The notes below the pieces were generated by a model, which had not been told where the DNA came from, ran no database searches, and worked only from the letters and a program-made list of their open reading frames with translations. From Streptomyces fumanus (GTDB lineage Bacteria; Actinomycetota; Actinomycetes; Streptomycetales; Streptomycetaceae): a stretch of 64,000 bases of DNA. A program made the position numbers and the translations under genes. The stretch is taken from the NCBI RefSeq assembly GCF_014655295.1, contig NZ_BNBI01000004.1, forward strand, positions 310,001-374,000, given 5' to 3'. Numbering within the stretch: the stretch's first letter is position 1; the number at the start of each line of letters is the position of its first letter. Of this stretch, positions 17,319-25,004 are shown piece after piece.

Positions 17319-19121
17319 GTGGACCGCTCCAGACCTCTCACCCTGCTGCTGGCGGGCGCGCTCGCCGTCGGCGGGCTCACCGCGCTCGCACCGACCGCCC
17401 ACGCCGCCGACTCCGAACTCGCCCGCAACGGCGGCTTCGAGGCCGGCCTGGACGGGTGGAGCTGTACGGCGGGCAGCGGTGCCGCCGTCACCACCCCCGT
17501 GCGCAGCGGCACCAGGGCGCTGCAGGCCACACCGGCCGGCGGCGACAACGCCAAGTGCTCCCAGACCGTCACCGTGCGGCCCAACGCCACCTACACACTG
17601 AGCGGCTGGGTCCGCGGCAGCTACGTGTACCTCGGCGTCACCGGCACCGGCACCACCGACGGGTACGACTGGACCCAGTCCGCCCCCGACTGGCAGAAGC
17701 TCACCAAGACCTTCACCACCGGCGCCAGCACCACCTCGGTCACGATCTACACCCATGGCTGGTACGGCACCCCCGCCTACCAGGCCGACGACCTCTCCCT
17801 CCTCGGACCCGGCGGCGACCCGGTCCAGATCCCCGCCGCCCCCACGGGCCTCACCGCCGGCACCCCGACCGCCACCTCGGTGCCGCTCAGTTGGCCCGCC
17901 GTCGCAGGAGCGACCTCGTACAAGGTCTACCGGGACGGCAGCCCGGTCGGCACCGCGACCGGCACCTCGTACACCGCCACCGGGCTCAGCCCGAGCACCG
18001 CGTACTCCTTCCAGGTCTCGGCGGTCAACAGCGCGGGCGAGTCCGCGAAGTCCGCGGCTGTCACCGCCACCACGGCTGCCAAAGGCGGCGAGGGAAGCGG
18101 CGAGCTGCCCGCCCGCGCCCTCGTCGGCTACCTCCACGCCAGCTTCGCCAACGGCTCCGGCTACACCCGCATGGCCGACGTACCCGACTCCTGGGACGTC
18201 ATCAACCTCGCCTTCGGTGAGCCCACCTCGGTGACCTCGGGCGACATCCGCTTCGGCCTCTGCCCGGCCACCGAGTGCCCCGGCGTGGAGTCACCCGCCG
18301 AGTTCAAGGCCGCCATCAAGGCCAAGCAGGCCGCCGGCAAGAAGGTCCTCATCTCCATCGGCGGCCAGAACGGACAGGTGCAGCTCACCACCCCGGCCGC
18401 CCGCGACACCTTCGTCTCCTCCGTCTCGAAGATCATCGACGAGTACGGGCTGGACGGCCTCGACATCGACTTCGAGGGCCACTCGCTCTCGCTCCAGACC
18501 GGCGACACCGACTTCCGCAACCCCACCACCCCGGTCGTCGTCCACCTCATCCAGGCGATCAAGACCCTCAAGGCGAAGTACGGATCGAAGTTCGTCCTGA
18601 CGATGGCCCCGGAGACCTTCTTCGTCCAGCTCGGCTACCAGTTCTACGGCTCCGGCCCCTGGGGCGGCCAGGACCCGCGCGCCGGCGCCTACCTGCCGGT
18701 CATCCACGCGCTGCGCGACGACCTCACCCTGCTCCACGTCCAGGACTACAACTCCGGCCCCATCATGGGCCTGGACAACCAGTACCACTCGATGGGCGGC
18801 GCCGACTTCCACATCGCCATGACCGACATGCTGCTCACCGGCTTCCCGGTCGCCGGCAACGCCGAGCGCTTCTTCCCCGGCCTCCGCCCCGACCAGGTGG
18901 CCATCGGCCTGCCCGCCTCCACCCAGGCGGGCAACGGACACACCAGCCCCGCCGAGGTGAACAAGGCCCTGGACTGCCTCACCAAGAAGCGGAACTGCGG
19001 CTCCTACCAGACCCACGGCACCTGGTCGTCCCTGCGCGGCCTGATGACCTGGTCGATCAACTGGGACCGCTTCAACAACTGGGAGTTCAGCCGGAACTTC
19101 GACGCCTACACCTGGAACTGA
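17319..19121 (+). CDS. Secreted GH18 chitinase with CBM and fibronectin III domain
   Basis: This 600-residue secreted enzyme hydrolyses chitin with retention of configuration. A signal peptide occupies residues 1-30 (LTLLLAGALAVGGLTALAPTAHAA). A carbohydrate-binding module (about 31-165; NGGFEAGLDGWSC, ADDLSLLG) is followed by an FnIII domain (about 172-258; PAAPTGLTAGTP) and the GH18 barrel. The catalytic motif DGLDIDFE carries the proton donor Glu386, with SIGGQNG earlier and LMTWSINWDRFN at the end, typical of the ChiC/ChiD group. I chose GTG 17319 because GGAGG lies 5 bases upstream and the product then begins with a normal signal peptide. Two DasR-type boxes upstream predict control by N-acetylglucosamine. 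Confidence 0.92.
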   Translation: MDRSRPLTLLLAGALAVGGLTALAPTAHAADSELARNGGFEAGLDGWSCTAGSGAAVTTPVRSGTRALQATPAGGDNAKCSQTVTVRPNATYTLSGWVRGSYVYLGVTGTGTTDGYDWTQSAPDWQKLTKTFTTGASTTSVTIYTHGWYGTPAYQADDLSLLGPGGDPVQIPAAPTGLTAGTPTATSVPLSWPAVAGATSYKVYRDGSPVGTATGTSYTATGLSPSTAYSFQVSAVNSAGESAKSAAVTATTAAKGGEGSGELPARALVGYLHASFANGSGYTRMADVPDSWDVINLAFGEPTSVTSGDIRFGLCPATECPGVESPAEFKAAIKAKQAAGKKVLISIGGQNGQVQLTTPAARDTFVSSVSKIIDEYGLDGLDIDFEGHSLSLQTGDTDFRNPTTPVVVHLIQAIKTLKAKYGSKFVLTMAPETFFVQLGYQFYGSGPWGGQDPRAGAYLPVIHALRDDLTLLHVQDYNSGPIMGLDNQYHSMGGADFHIAMTDMLLTGFPVAGNAERFFPGLRPDQVAIGLPASTQAGNGHTSPAEVNKALDCLTKKRNCGSYQTHGTWSSLRGLMTWSINWDRFNNWEFSRNFDAYTWN

Positions 19122-19129
19122 CGGCCCAC

Positions 19130-19165
19130 CCGGCGAGGTGACGGCGCGGCCCGTCACCTCGCCGG
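19130..19165 (+). terminator. Hairpin after the chitinase gene
   Basis: A perfect 15-bp inverted repeat (CCGGCGAGGTGACGG / CCGTCACCTCGCCGG) with a 6-base loop starts 8 bases after the chitinase stop. Confidence 0.85.
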
Positions 19166-19201
19166 TGTCCACCGGAGACGTTCCCATCCCGCTACTCAGT
19201 G

Positions 19202-19236
19202 ATACTGTGTACTGGTATTCGGTACCACGTAGTACC
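19202..19236. promoter_or_regulatory. Promoter/operator region of the PadR operon
   Basis: This is an AT-richer stretch holding two dyads: ATAC...GTAT (19202-19218) and GGTAC-n6-GTACC (19221-19236). It lies 24 bases before the PadR gene. PadR-family genes usually autoregulate through such dyads, so this is the likely operator. Confidence 0.5.
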
Positions 19237-19259
19237 GGCAGGGCTGAGGAGCACCCGCG

Positions 19260-19586
19260 ATGGACGACCTGACGGAGATGCTGAAGGGCACGCTCGAAGG
19301 ATGCGTGCTCGAAATCATCGGCAGCGAGGAAACCTACGGGTACGCCATCACTCGCCGGCTGAACGAGCTCGGCTTCGCCGACGTCGTCGAGGGGACGGTG
19401 TACACGATCTTGCTGCGGCTGGAGAGGAACGGGCTCGTCCAGGTGACGAAACGTCCGTCCGGGGTGGGTCCGCCGCGCAAGTTCTACGCGCTCAACGACG
19501 CCGGGCGCGAGGAACTCGCGAGGTTCTGGGCGAAATGGCAGTACCTCTCATCACGCATCGACAGGCTCAAGGAGGGCGGGAGATGA
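19260..19586 (+). CDS. PadR-family transcriptional regulator
   Basis: This 108-residue winged-helix protein has the PadR signature: LKGTLEGCVLEIIGSEETYGYAITRRLNELGF, then EGTVYTILLRLERNGLV and the wing GPPRKFYALNDAGREEL. PadR proteins are repressors that often respond to small molecules and control transporters or their own operon. The stop overlaps the next gene by ATGA. The two following genes both carry DUF1048, a common partner of PadR genes in actinobacteria and firmicutes. The dyads at 19202-19236 are the probable operator. Confidence 0.9.
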   Translation: MDDLTEMLKGTLEGCVLEIIGSEETYGYAITRRLNELGFADVVEGTVYTILLRLERNGLVQVTKRPSGVGPPRKFYALNDAGREELARFWAKWQYLSSRIDRLKEGGR

Positions 19587-19939
19587 ACTTCTGGGAGAAG
19601 ATCACAGGCAGCGATCTCACCAGGGAGTGGCAGGCGTTCGGAGCCCGGGTCGAGGCTCTGCCGGACGACTACCGGGAGGCGTGGGACCAGATCGTCGCCC
19701 ACCTCTTCCCGTACGGGGACTTCACCGGCCGCAACCTGACACCGATCCTCGACTCCGCCCTGGGGCTGCTGGAAGTGTCGGCAGCGGACGGGCAGAGCGT
19801 CCACGAGGTGCTCGGCGACGACATTCAGGGCTTCTGTGCGGCGCTGGCCGGCGGAGCTGGGGCCCGGACGTACCGCGACCGGTGGCGCGAGCAGTTGAAC
19901 AGGAACGTCGCACGGAAACTGAGCAGGCTGGGAGGCTGA
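19583..19939 (+). CDS. DUF1048-family protein
   Basis: This 118-residue soluble helical protein starts MNFWEKITGSDLTREWQAF. It has ALPDDYREAWDQIVAHLFPYGDFTGRNL and ends with EVLGDDIQGFCAALAGG, the pattern of DUF1048. The function of the family is unknown; members are routinely encoded just after a PadR regulator. The start overlaps the padR stop by ATGA. The next gene is a paralogue (same LPPDY, GTDVAAFCDDL pattern), so the operon contains a duplicated pair. Confidence 0.8.
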   Translation: MNFWEKITGSDLTREWQAFGARVEALPDDYREAWDQIVAHLFPYGDFTGRNLTPILDSALGLLEVSAADGQSVHEVLGDDIQGFCAALAGGAGARTYRDRWREQLNRNVARKLSRLGG

Positions 19940-19940
19940 C

Positions 19941-20267
19941 GTGAGCATCCAGGACATCATCGAAGGCAAGAAGCAGTGGCGGGCGCACACTGCCCGGGTC
20001 AAGGCGCTCCCCCCGGACTACCAGATCGTCTACAAGGAGATGCAGAAGTACCTCTTCAAGGTCGGGCCCGTCAGCCTGTCCGACGGCTCTCTCCTCCCCG
20101 GAATCGTCGACTTCTTCGAGGAGGGTGCCGCCGAAGGCAAGGGAGTCCTGGAACTCATCGGCACCGACGTCGCCGCGTTCTGCGACGACCTGATCAAGGA
20201 CTCTCCCACCTACGCGGACGCCTACCAGGAATCCATCAGCGGGGAACCCGGCGCGAAAAGGCAGTGA
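19941..20267 (+). CDS. DUF1048-family protein, paralogue of the preceding gene
   Basis: This 108-residue protein shares with its neighbour the KALPPDYQIVYKEMQKYLF, LLPGIVDFFEEGAAEGK and LIGTDVAAFCDDLIKD pattern. It starts at GTG 19941, one base after the previous stop, so it is translationally coupled. Function unknown. The pair may form a heteromer or modulate the PadR protein; nothing in the sequence proves this. Confidence 0.8.
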   Translation: MSIQDIIEGKKQWRAHTARVKALPPDYQIVYKEMQKYLFKVGPVSLSDGSLLPGIVDFFEEGAAEGKGVLELIGTDVAAFCDDLIKDSPTYADAYQESISGEPGAKRQ

Positions 20268-20294
20268 CAGCCGCGCCCGGTCCCCCCGGGGCGG

Positions 20295-20684
20295 TCACCC
20301 TCCCATGGACGCGGGCACCTCGACCGTCCCGGCCACCTCGACCGTGCGCAGCCCCTCCCGGCGCATCCGATCGGTTCCCCAGGCCCCGAGCGAGCTGAGC
20401 GCCTCGTTGAGTGTGCGTCCGTCTTCGGTCAGGGAGTACTCGACGCGAGGCGGTACCTCGGCGTACACCTCGCGGTGCACGAGGCCGTCCTCCTCCATCT
20501 CGCGCAGATGCTGGGTGAGCATCTTCTCGCTCACCCCGGGCAGACCGCGGCGCAGTTCGGCGAACCGGCGCACGCCATGGGCCTGCAGTTCCCAGAGGAT
20601 CAACCCCTTCCACTTGCCGCTGACCACGTCGAGCGCGGCGTCGATCCCGCAGATGTACGGACCCCGCCTGGGCGCCTTCGCCAT
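20295..20684 (-). CDS. HxlR-family transcriptional regulator
   Basis: This 129-residue winged-helix protein shows the HxlR features: ICGIDAALDVVSGKWKGLILWEL, then RFAELRRGLPGVSEKMLTQHLREMEEDGLV and PPRVEYSLTEDGRTL. The single Cys near residue 12 sits where redox- or electrophile-sensing HxlR proteins have theirs. ATG 20684 is chosen as the start of homology. The gene is divergent from the imine reductase-like gene, and the dyad at 20710-20736 in between probably lets it control both. Confidence 0.9.
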   Translation of the reverse strand: MAKAPRRGPYICGIDAALDVVSGKWKGLILWELQAHGVRRFAELRRGLPGVSEKMLTQHLREMEEDGLVHREVYAEVPPRVEYSLTEDGRTLNEALSSLGAWGTDRMRREGLRTVEVAGTVEVPASMGG

Positions 20685-20709
20685 CCCGCCCACCCCCTTA
20701 CAGAAAGGT

Positions 20710-20736
20710 AAGTACCGCAGAAAATAGTAGGTACTT
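20710..20736. promoter_or_regulatory. Inverted repeat, likely HxlR operator
   Basis: A 7-bp dyad (AAGTACC / GGTACTT) with a 13-base AT-rich spacer lies between the divergent HxlR and imine reductase genes. Arm centres are about two helical turns apart, suited to a dimeric winged-helix protein. Confidence 0.6.
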
Positions 20737-20769
20737 CCGGCCGCGACGGCATTCTCCCAGCATGGAGAC

Positions 20770-21666
20770 GTGAACGAACGACACCAGCACACCAACACCG
20801 TCACCGTGATCGGACTCGGCCCGATGGGCCAGGCGATGACCCGCACCCTCCTGGCCGCCGGCCGTTCCGTCACCGTGTGGAACCGCACCGCCCACCGGGC
20901 CGACGGGGTCGTCGCCGACGGAGCGACGCGCGCGGCCACGGTCCGCGAAGCGCTCGGAAGCGCCGGCCTCGTGATCCTCAGCCTCACCGACTACCGGGCG
21001 ATGTACGACCTCCTCGGCAGCGCCACCGACGCGCTCGCCGGCAAGACCCTGGTCAACCTCAGCTCCGACACTCCCGATCGCTCCCGCGAGGCGGCGACCT
21101 GGGCGGCCGGCCACGGCGCGGCCTTCCTGACCGGGGGAGTGATGGTCCCCGCGCCGATGGTCGGCACGGAGGCCGCCTACGTCTACTACAGCGGCAGTGC
21201 CCAGGAACTGGAACGCCACCGCGAGACGCTGACGCTGCTGGGAACACCGAAGTACCTGGGCGACGACCCGGGGCTCGCCCAGATGATGTACCAAGCCCAG
21301 CTCACGGTGTTCCTGACGACCCTGTCCTCCCTCATGCACGCCACCGCGATGCTGAACACCGCGGGCATCAAAGCCCGGGAAGCCCTGCCGGAACTGCTCG
21401 TCACCGCCGACTCGATCGGCGACATGCTCAGGGCGGGCGAGGAACACCCCGGCCTCGCGCTGGACGCCGGAGAACACCCCGGTGACCTCAGCACGGTCAC
21501 CATGATGGGCGCGACCACCGATCACATCGTCGAGACCAGCCGGGCACTGGGCCTCGACCTCGCCCTTCCGCTGGCCGTGCAGTCCCACTACCGGCGCGCG
21601 ATCGAGGACGGTCACGGCACCGACAACTGGACGCGCATCATCGACAGCATCCGCCACCCGCGCTGA
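20770..21666 (+). CDS. Imine reductase-like NAD(P)-dependent oxidoreductase
   Basis: This 298-residue protein has the 6-phosphogluconate dehydrogenase fold. GLGPMGQAMTRTLLAAG near residue 15 binds the cofactor, and the following VWNRT has an Arg that favours NADPH. The block GGVMVPAPMVGTEAAYVYYSG is characteristic of imine reductases rather than 3-hydroxyisobutyrate dehydrogenases, which carry a Lys-based motif. Imine reductases reduce cyclic imines to amines. GTG 20770 is the only start near the conserved block. It is divergent from an HxlR regulator; natural substrate unknown. Confidence 0.8.
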   Translation: MNERHQHTNTVTVIGLGPMGQAMTRTLLAAGRSVTVWNRTAHRADGVVADGATRAATVREALGSAGLVILSLTDYRAMYDLLGSATDALAGKTLVNLSSDTPDRSREAATWAAGHGAAFLTGGVMVPAPMVGTEAAYVYYSGSAQELERHRETLTLLGTPKYLGDDPGLAQMMYQAQLTVFLTTLSSLMHATAMLNTAGIKAREALPELLVTADSIGDMLRAGEEHPGLALDAGEHPGDLSTVTMMGATTDHIVETSRALGLDLALPLAVQSHYRRAIEDGHGTDNWTRIIDSIRHPR

Positions 21667-21734
21667 CCCCGCGCACCCCAGCACGTCACCTGATACCGGC
21701 CGGGGCCGCGCCGCTCCGCAGGTAGACTGCCTCG

Positions 21735-22268
21735 GTGCGCACGGTCGAGCTCCTGTTGGACGAGGCAGCGGAGCTGGTGGTCCGCGAGGCATGGCGGCGG
21801 CTGGCGGACGCGGGGCTGCCCAGTCAGGCACGGCACAGCTCATCGACCAACAGCCCGCACCTGACTCTCGCCACCTGCCCGGAGCTGACCGGTCCGATCC
21901 GCTGGGAACTCGCCGAGGTGGCCGCTCTCCTGCCGCTGCCGGTGCGGTGCACCGGTCTGCTCCGCTTCGAGCGGCCCACCTCGGTACTCGCCTGGGGACT
22001 GGACCTGGACCCGGCGCTGGACGATCTGCACCGCCGCGTCTGGGAGGCGGTGGCCTCGGACAGCCCACCCGAAACCCTCAACCCGCTGCACCGGCCGGGA
22101 CGCTGGAAGCCGCACATCACCCTCGGCCGGACCCGGCGGGCCGGCGCCTTCACCGACCGGCGGATCCCGGACCTGCTGCCGGCGCCGCCGCTGTCCTTCC
22201 GGATCACCACCCTGCGCAGCTACGACACCCGCACCGGCGCCCTGGAAGTGCTGGAGCCCCGCGCGTGA
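21735..22268 (+). CDS. 2'-5' RNA ligase/2H phosphoesterase-family protein
   Basis: This 177-residue protein has the two HxT motifs that define 2H phosphoesterases: PHLTLA (His42, Thr44) and KPHITLG (His127, Thr129), spaced as usual for the two lobes. Family members cut or join 2',5'- or cyclic phosphodiester bonds. The actinobacterial members are usually poorly characterised. It starts at GTG 21735 and is not obviously part of an operon. The family is clear; the substrate is not. Confidence 0.8.
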   Translation: MRTVELLLDEAAELVVREAWRRLADAGLPSQARHSSSTNSPHLTLATCPELTGPIRWELAEVAALLPLPVRCTGLLRFERPTSVLAWGLDLDPALDDLHRRVWEAVASDSPPETLNPLHRPGRWKPHITLGRTRRAGAFTDRRIPDLLPAPPLSFRITTLRSYDTRTGALEVLEPRA

Positions 22269-22335
22269 GCCCGTTCACCTTCCGGTGCGTCCCGCCGTCC
22301 CGGCGCCCCGGTGACTCGGCGGCGAGCACGCGGAA

Positions 22336-23226
22336 TCAGTGGGAGAAACGCCCATCGCCGCCGCGCCGCGCCGCGCGGGTGGCGCGCAGCGATGCCAGGA
22401 GCCGGAGCCGCTCCGCGTCGGCGCTGCCCGGCTCGGCGGTGAACACCAGCATGACCGGCCCGGGGGCACCGGGCAGCGGATAGGTGTCCCAGTCCAGGAC
22501 GATGTCGCCCGTCCCGGGGACCCGGAAGGTCTTCGTGCCACTGACCGATCCGCGTACGTCGTGCCGGGCCCACAGCCGCCGGAACGCGGCGCTGCGGATG
22601 CTCAGTTCACCGATGATCGCGGTGGCACGGGGGTGGGTGGGGTCGGTGGCGACGGCGGCGCGCATCATGCCGATGTAGTCCAGGGCCTGCCGCTCCCAGT
22701 CCGGGCAACCGCGCTGCCCGGTCAGGGTGTCGTCGAACAGCAGCAGAAGCATGTTGAGCCGGTCGGGCGGATAGGCGTCCGGGTCACCGAGCAGCGCCTG
22801 CGCCAGCGGGTTCCAGTCGAGCAGGTCGAGATGCCTGCTGAGGACGACCGCCGGGGTGTCCATCACCCGCAGCAGCCGCCGGGTGCTGTCGGGCACCCGC
22901 TCCGGGGCGCGGTCGACCCGGGCGAGCATCGGCCGGCGGGCGGCGTGGGCGAGGGTGAACAGGTGCCGGCGTTCCCCGTCGTCGAGGCCGAGCGCGTCGG
23001 CCAGCGCGTCCAGGACGTCGTCGGAGGGGCGTACTTCCCGGCCCTGCTCGATCCGCTGGTAGTAGTCGGTGCTCAGCCCGGCCAGCAGGGCCAGCTCCTC
23101 GCGCCGCAGACCGGTGACCTTGCGCCGGCCGCCCGGCTCCAGGCCGACGTCGTGCGGACGCAGCCGGCCGCGCCGGGCGCGCAGGAAGTCACCGAGCTCA
23201 CGAGCGTACGGACGAGAGGTGCTCAT
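22336..23226 (-). CDS. XRE-family regulator with MmyB-like ligand domain
   Basis: This 296-residue protein has an N-terminal helix-turn-helix (about 10-75) with VTGLRREELALLAGLSTDYY and RIEQGREVRPSDDVLDALA. A C-terminal sensor of the MmyB type (about 95-280) has VLSRHLDLLDWNPLAQALLGD and later GELSIRSAAFRRLWARHDV. In actinobacteria these regulators typically stand opposite an SDR gene and repress it, as here with the gene at 23357. A palindrome at 23261-23277 in the intergenic region is the likely operator. Confidence 0.9.
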   Translation of the reverse strand: MSTSRPYARELGDFLRARRGRLRPHDVGLEPGGRRKVTGLRREELALLAGLSTDYYQRIEQGREVRPSDDVLDALADALGLDDGERRHLFTLAHAARRPMLARVDRAPERVPDSTRRLLRVMDTPAVVLSRHLDLLDWNPLAQALLGDPDAYPPDRLNMLLLLFDDTLTGQRGCPDWERQALDYIGMMRAAVATDPTHPRATAIIGELSIRSAAFRRLWARHDVRGSVSGTKTFRVPGTGDIVLDWDTYPLPGAPGPVMLVFTAEPGSADAERLRLLASLRATRAARRGGDGRFSH

Positions 23227-23260
23227 GCGGTCAGTGTGCCGCCTCGCCGGGCGCCGAAGG

Positions 23261-23277
23261 TAGGTCCCGGGGACCTA
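23261..23277. promoter_or_regulatory. Palindrome between XRE regulator and SDR genes
   Basis: TAGGTCCCGGGGACCTA is a perfect dyad with 7-bp arms and a 3-base centre. It sits 35 bases upstream of the regulator start and 80 bases before the SDR. It is the best operator candidate for this divergent pair. Confidence 0.65.
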
Positions 23278-23356
23278 GGCAGCCGAGAACGACCGAGCGG
23301 GCCCGGATCGCTCCTAACGTCGTCGGCCCGGCGCACCGACACCTCAGGAGCAGCAG

Positions 23357-24262
23357 ATGACCGGATGGACCACCGACCGCATCCCCGACCAGCACGGCCG
23401 GGTCGCCGTCGTCACCGGTGCGAACTCGGGCCTCGGCCTGGTCACCGCCACCGAGCTGGCCCGCCACGGCGCCCACGTCGTCCTCGCCGTCCGCGACACG
23501 GCCGCCGGCCAGGAGGCCGCCCGGCGGATCGGCGGCGACACGGAAGTGCGCGAGCTGGACCTGGCTTCCCTCGCATCGGTACGGGCGTTCGCCGCGAAGC
23601 TGGCCACCGACCACCCGGTGATCGACCTGCTGGTCAACAACGCCGGCGTGGTCCTGCTCGGCCCGCGCCGCACCTCCGCCGACGGCTTCGAACTGCACCT
23701 CGGCACCAACATGCTGGGCCACTTCGCGCTGACCGGCCTGCTGCTCGGCAACCTGGCCGCGGCGCGGGGAGCCCGCGTGGTCGGTCTCAGCTCGATCACC
23801 CACAAGACCGCGCGTCTGGACTTCGACGACCTGATGTTCACACGTGGCTATCGGGCCGCTTCCGCCTACGGCCGGTCCAAGCTCGCCACCACCGTCTTCG
23901 GCGTGGAACTGGACCGTCGCCTGCGTGCCACCGGATCGCCGGTCGCCAGTGTGCTGGCCCACCCGGGCCTGACCCGCACCAACCTGACTCCGCGGGCCTG
24001 GGAGGACCGCGGCCGACTCGGCCGGGTGATCGCGTGGGCCGGCCTGCTGGCCACCCAGCCGGTGGAGCAGGGCGCACAGCCGCAGTTGCGCGCCGCGACC
24101 GACCCCGAGGTGCGGAGCGGCCAGTTCTTCGGGCCGGCCGGACCGTGGGAGACCCGGGGCCGGGTCACCGAGGCCCGGCTCAGCCGGGAGGCCGCCGATC
24201 CGGACGCCGGCAGGCGGCTCTGGGCGGCGGCCGAGGAACTGACCGGCGTCCGCTACCTGTGA
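23357..24262 (+). CDS. Short-chain dehydrogenase/reductase
   Basis: This 301-residue classical SDR has cofactor loop TGANSGLGLVTATELARHG, NNAG, and the catalytic Ser (GLSSITHK) with YGRSK. A 20-residue segment (TARLDFDDLMFTRGYRAASA) lies between Ser and Tyr, as in the retinol-dehydrogenase-like and WW-oxidoreductase-like SDRs. These reduce or oxidise aldehydes or ketones with NADP(H). ATG 23357 follows AGGAG. The divergent XRE/MmyB regulator probably controls it. Substrate unknown. Confidence 0.9.
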   Translation: MTGWTTDRIPDQHGRVAVVTGANSGLGLVTATELARHGAHVVLAVRDTAAGQEAARRIGGDTEVRELDLASLASVRAFAAKLATDHPVIDLLVNNAGVVLLGPRRTSADGFELHLGTNMLGHFALTGLLLGNLAAARGARVVGLSSITHKTARLDFDDLMFTRGYRAASAYGRSKLATTVFGVELDRRLRATGSPVASVLAHPGLTRTNLTPRAWEDRGRLGRVIAWAGLLATQPVEQGAQPQLRAATDPEVRSGQFFGPAGPWETRGRVTEARLSREAADPDAGRRLWAAAEELTGVRYL

Positions 24263-24263
24263 G

Positions 24264-24283
24264 CCGACCGCACCGCCGGTCGG
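24264..24283 (+). terminator. Short hairpin after the SDR gene
   Basis: A 7-bp stem (CCGACCG / CGGTCGG) with a 6-base loop begins 2 bases after the stop. It is short, so the call is tentative. Confidence 0.4.
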
Positions 24284-24377
24284 GCGACGGTCCGCCGTGC
24301 CCCGGCCCGCAGGGGGCGTCATGCGCCGCTCGCCGCGCCTGGGGACCGTACGACTCGTACCGGGACAGCGCCCGTGG

Positions 24378-25004
24378 TCAGCCGGAGGGCTCCGGCGGGG
24401 CCGGCGTTTCCGGCTGCTCCTGTGGAGGGGCCGGTACGGGGCACGCGTCGCCCGACTGCGTCCTCGCCCATCCGTCCCCGATCACCTGCAGGCTGCTGGG
24501 CGCGGCGGGACGGCGCGCGGTGTCGCCGCGGGCTTCCGCGTCGGCGCGGGGGACGGCGGTGGGGATCGGCGAAGCCGCGTACGTCACCGTGCACGTCAGT
24601 TGGAGCAAGGCCCGACGGCTCAGCGGAGCCGTCTCACCGGGGAGTTCGACGAAGAGGACGCCGCCTTCGATCGCCACCCGCGGCGCGTCGGTCAGGCGGG
24701 GCAGCTCCGTGGTGGCCGTCGCGGCCCCGATGGTTGCCGACTCCTCGAACAGCAGGCGTACGACGGCCTTGAGGTTCCTGGCATCGTCGACCCGGCGGGG
24801 AAAGGGCGTCAACTCCCCGTCCCGCAGGAAGAAGAGGGAGATGGTGGCGGGCGCCGAAGGTGGCGTCGCACTGGGGGAGAACATGCCGCTCGCCGGCGCA
24901 CCGGCCTCGATGACATCGGACGGGGGGACCCCGCACGCCGTGAGCGCGACCGCGGCCGCGGCCGTGAGCCCGGACAGCAGCGCCGCCGTCCGCGAGCCCC
25001 TCAC
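24378..25004 (-). CDS. Lipoprotein with GerMN-like domain, part of the two-component operon
   Basis: This 208-residue protein has a lipoprotein signal with a lipobox ending LTAC (Cys24), so it should be anchored outside the membrane. The mature part resembles a GerMN domain (TISLFFLRDGELTPFPRRV ... VVRLLFEES ... GVLFVELPG), also found in LpqB-type partners of actinobacterial sensor kinases. GTG 25004 overlaps the kinase stop (GTGA). Its likely role is to tune the sensor kinase at the cell surface, like CseA in the CseABC system or the lipoprotein after AfsQ2; this is by analogy. Confidence 0.8.
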   Translation of the reverse strand: MRGSRTAALLSGLTAAAAVALTACGVPPSDVIEAGAPASGMFSPSATPPSAPATISLFFLRDGELTPFPRRVDDARNLKAVVRLLFEESATIGAATATTELPRLTDAPRVAIEGGVLFVELPGETAPLSRRALLQLTCTVTYAASPIPTAVPRADAEARGDTARRPAAPSSLQVIGDGWARTQSGDACPVPAPPQEQPETPAPPEPSG

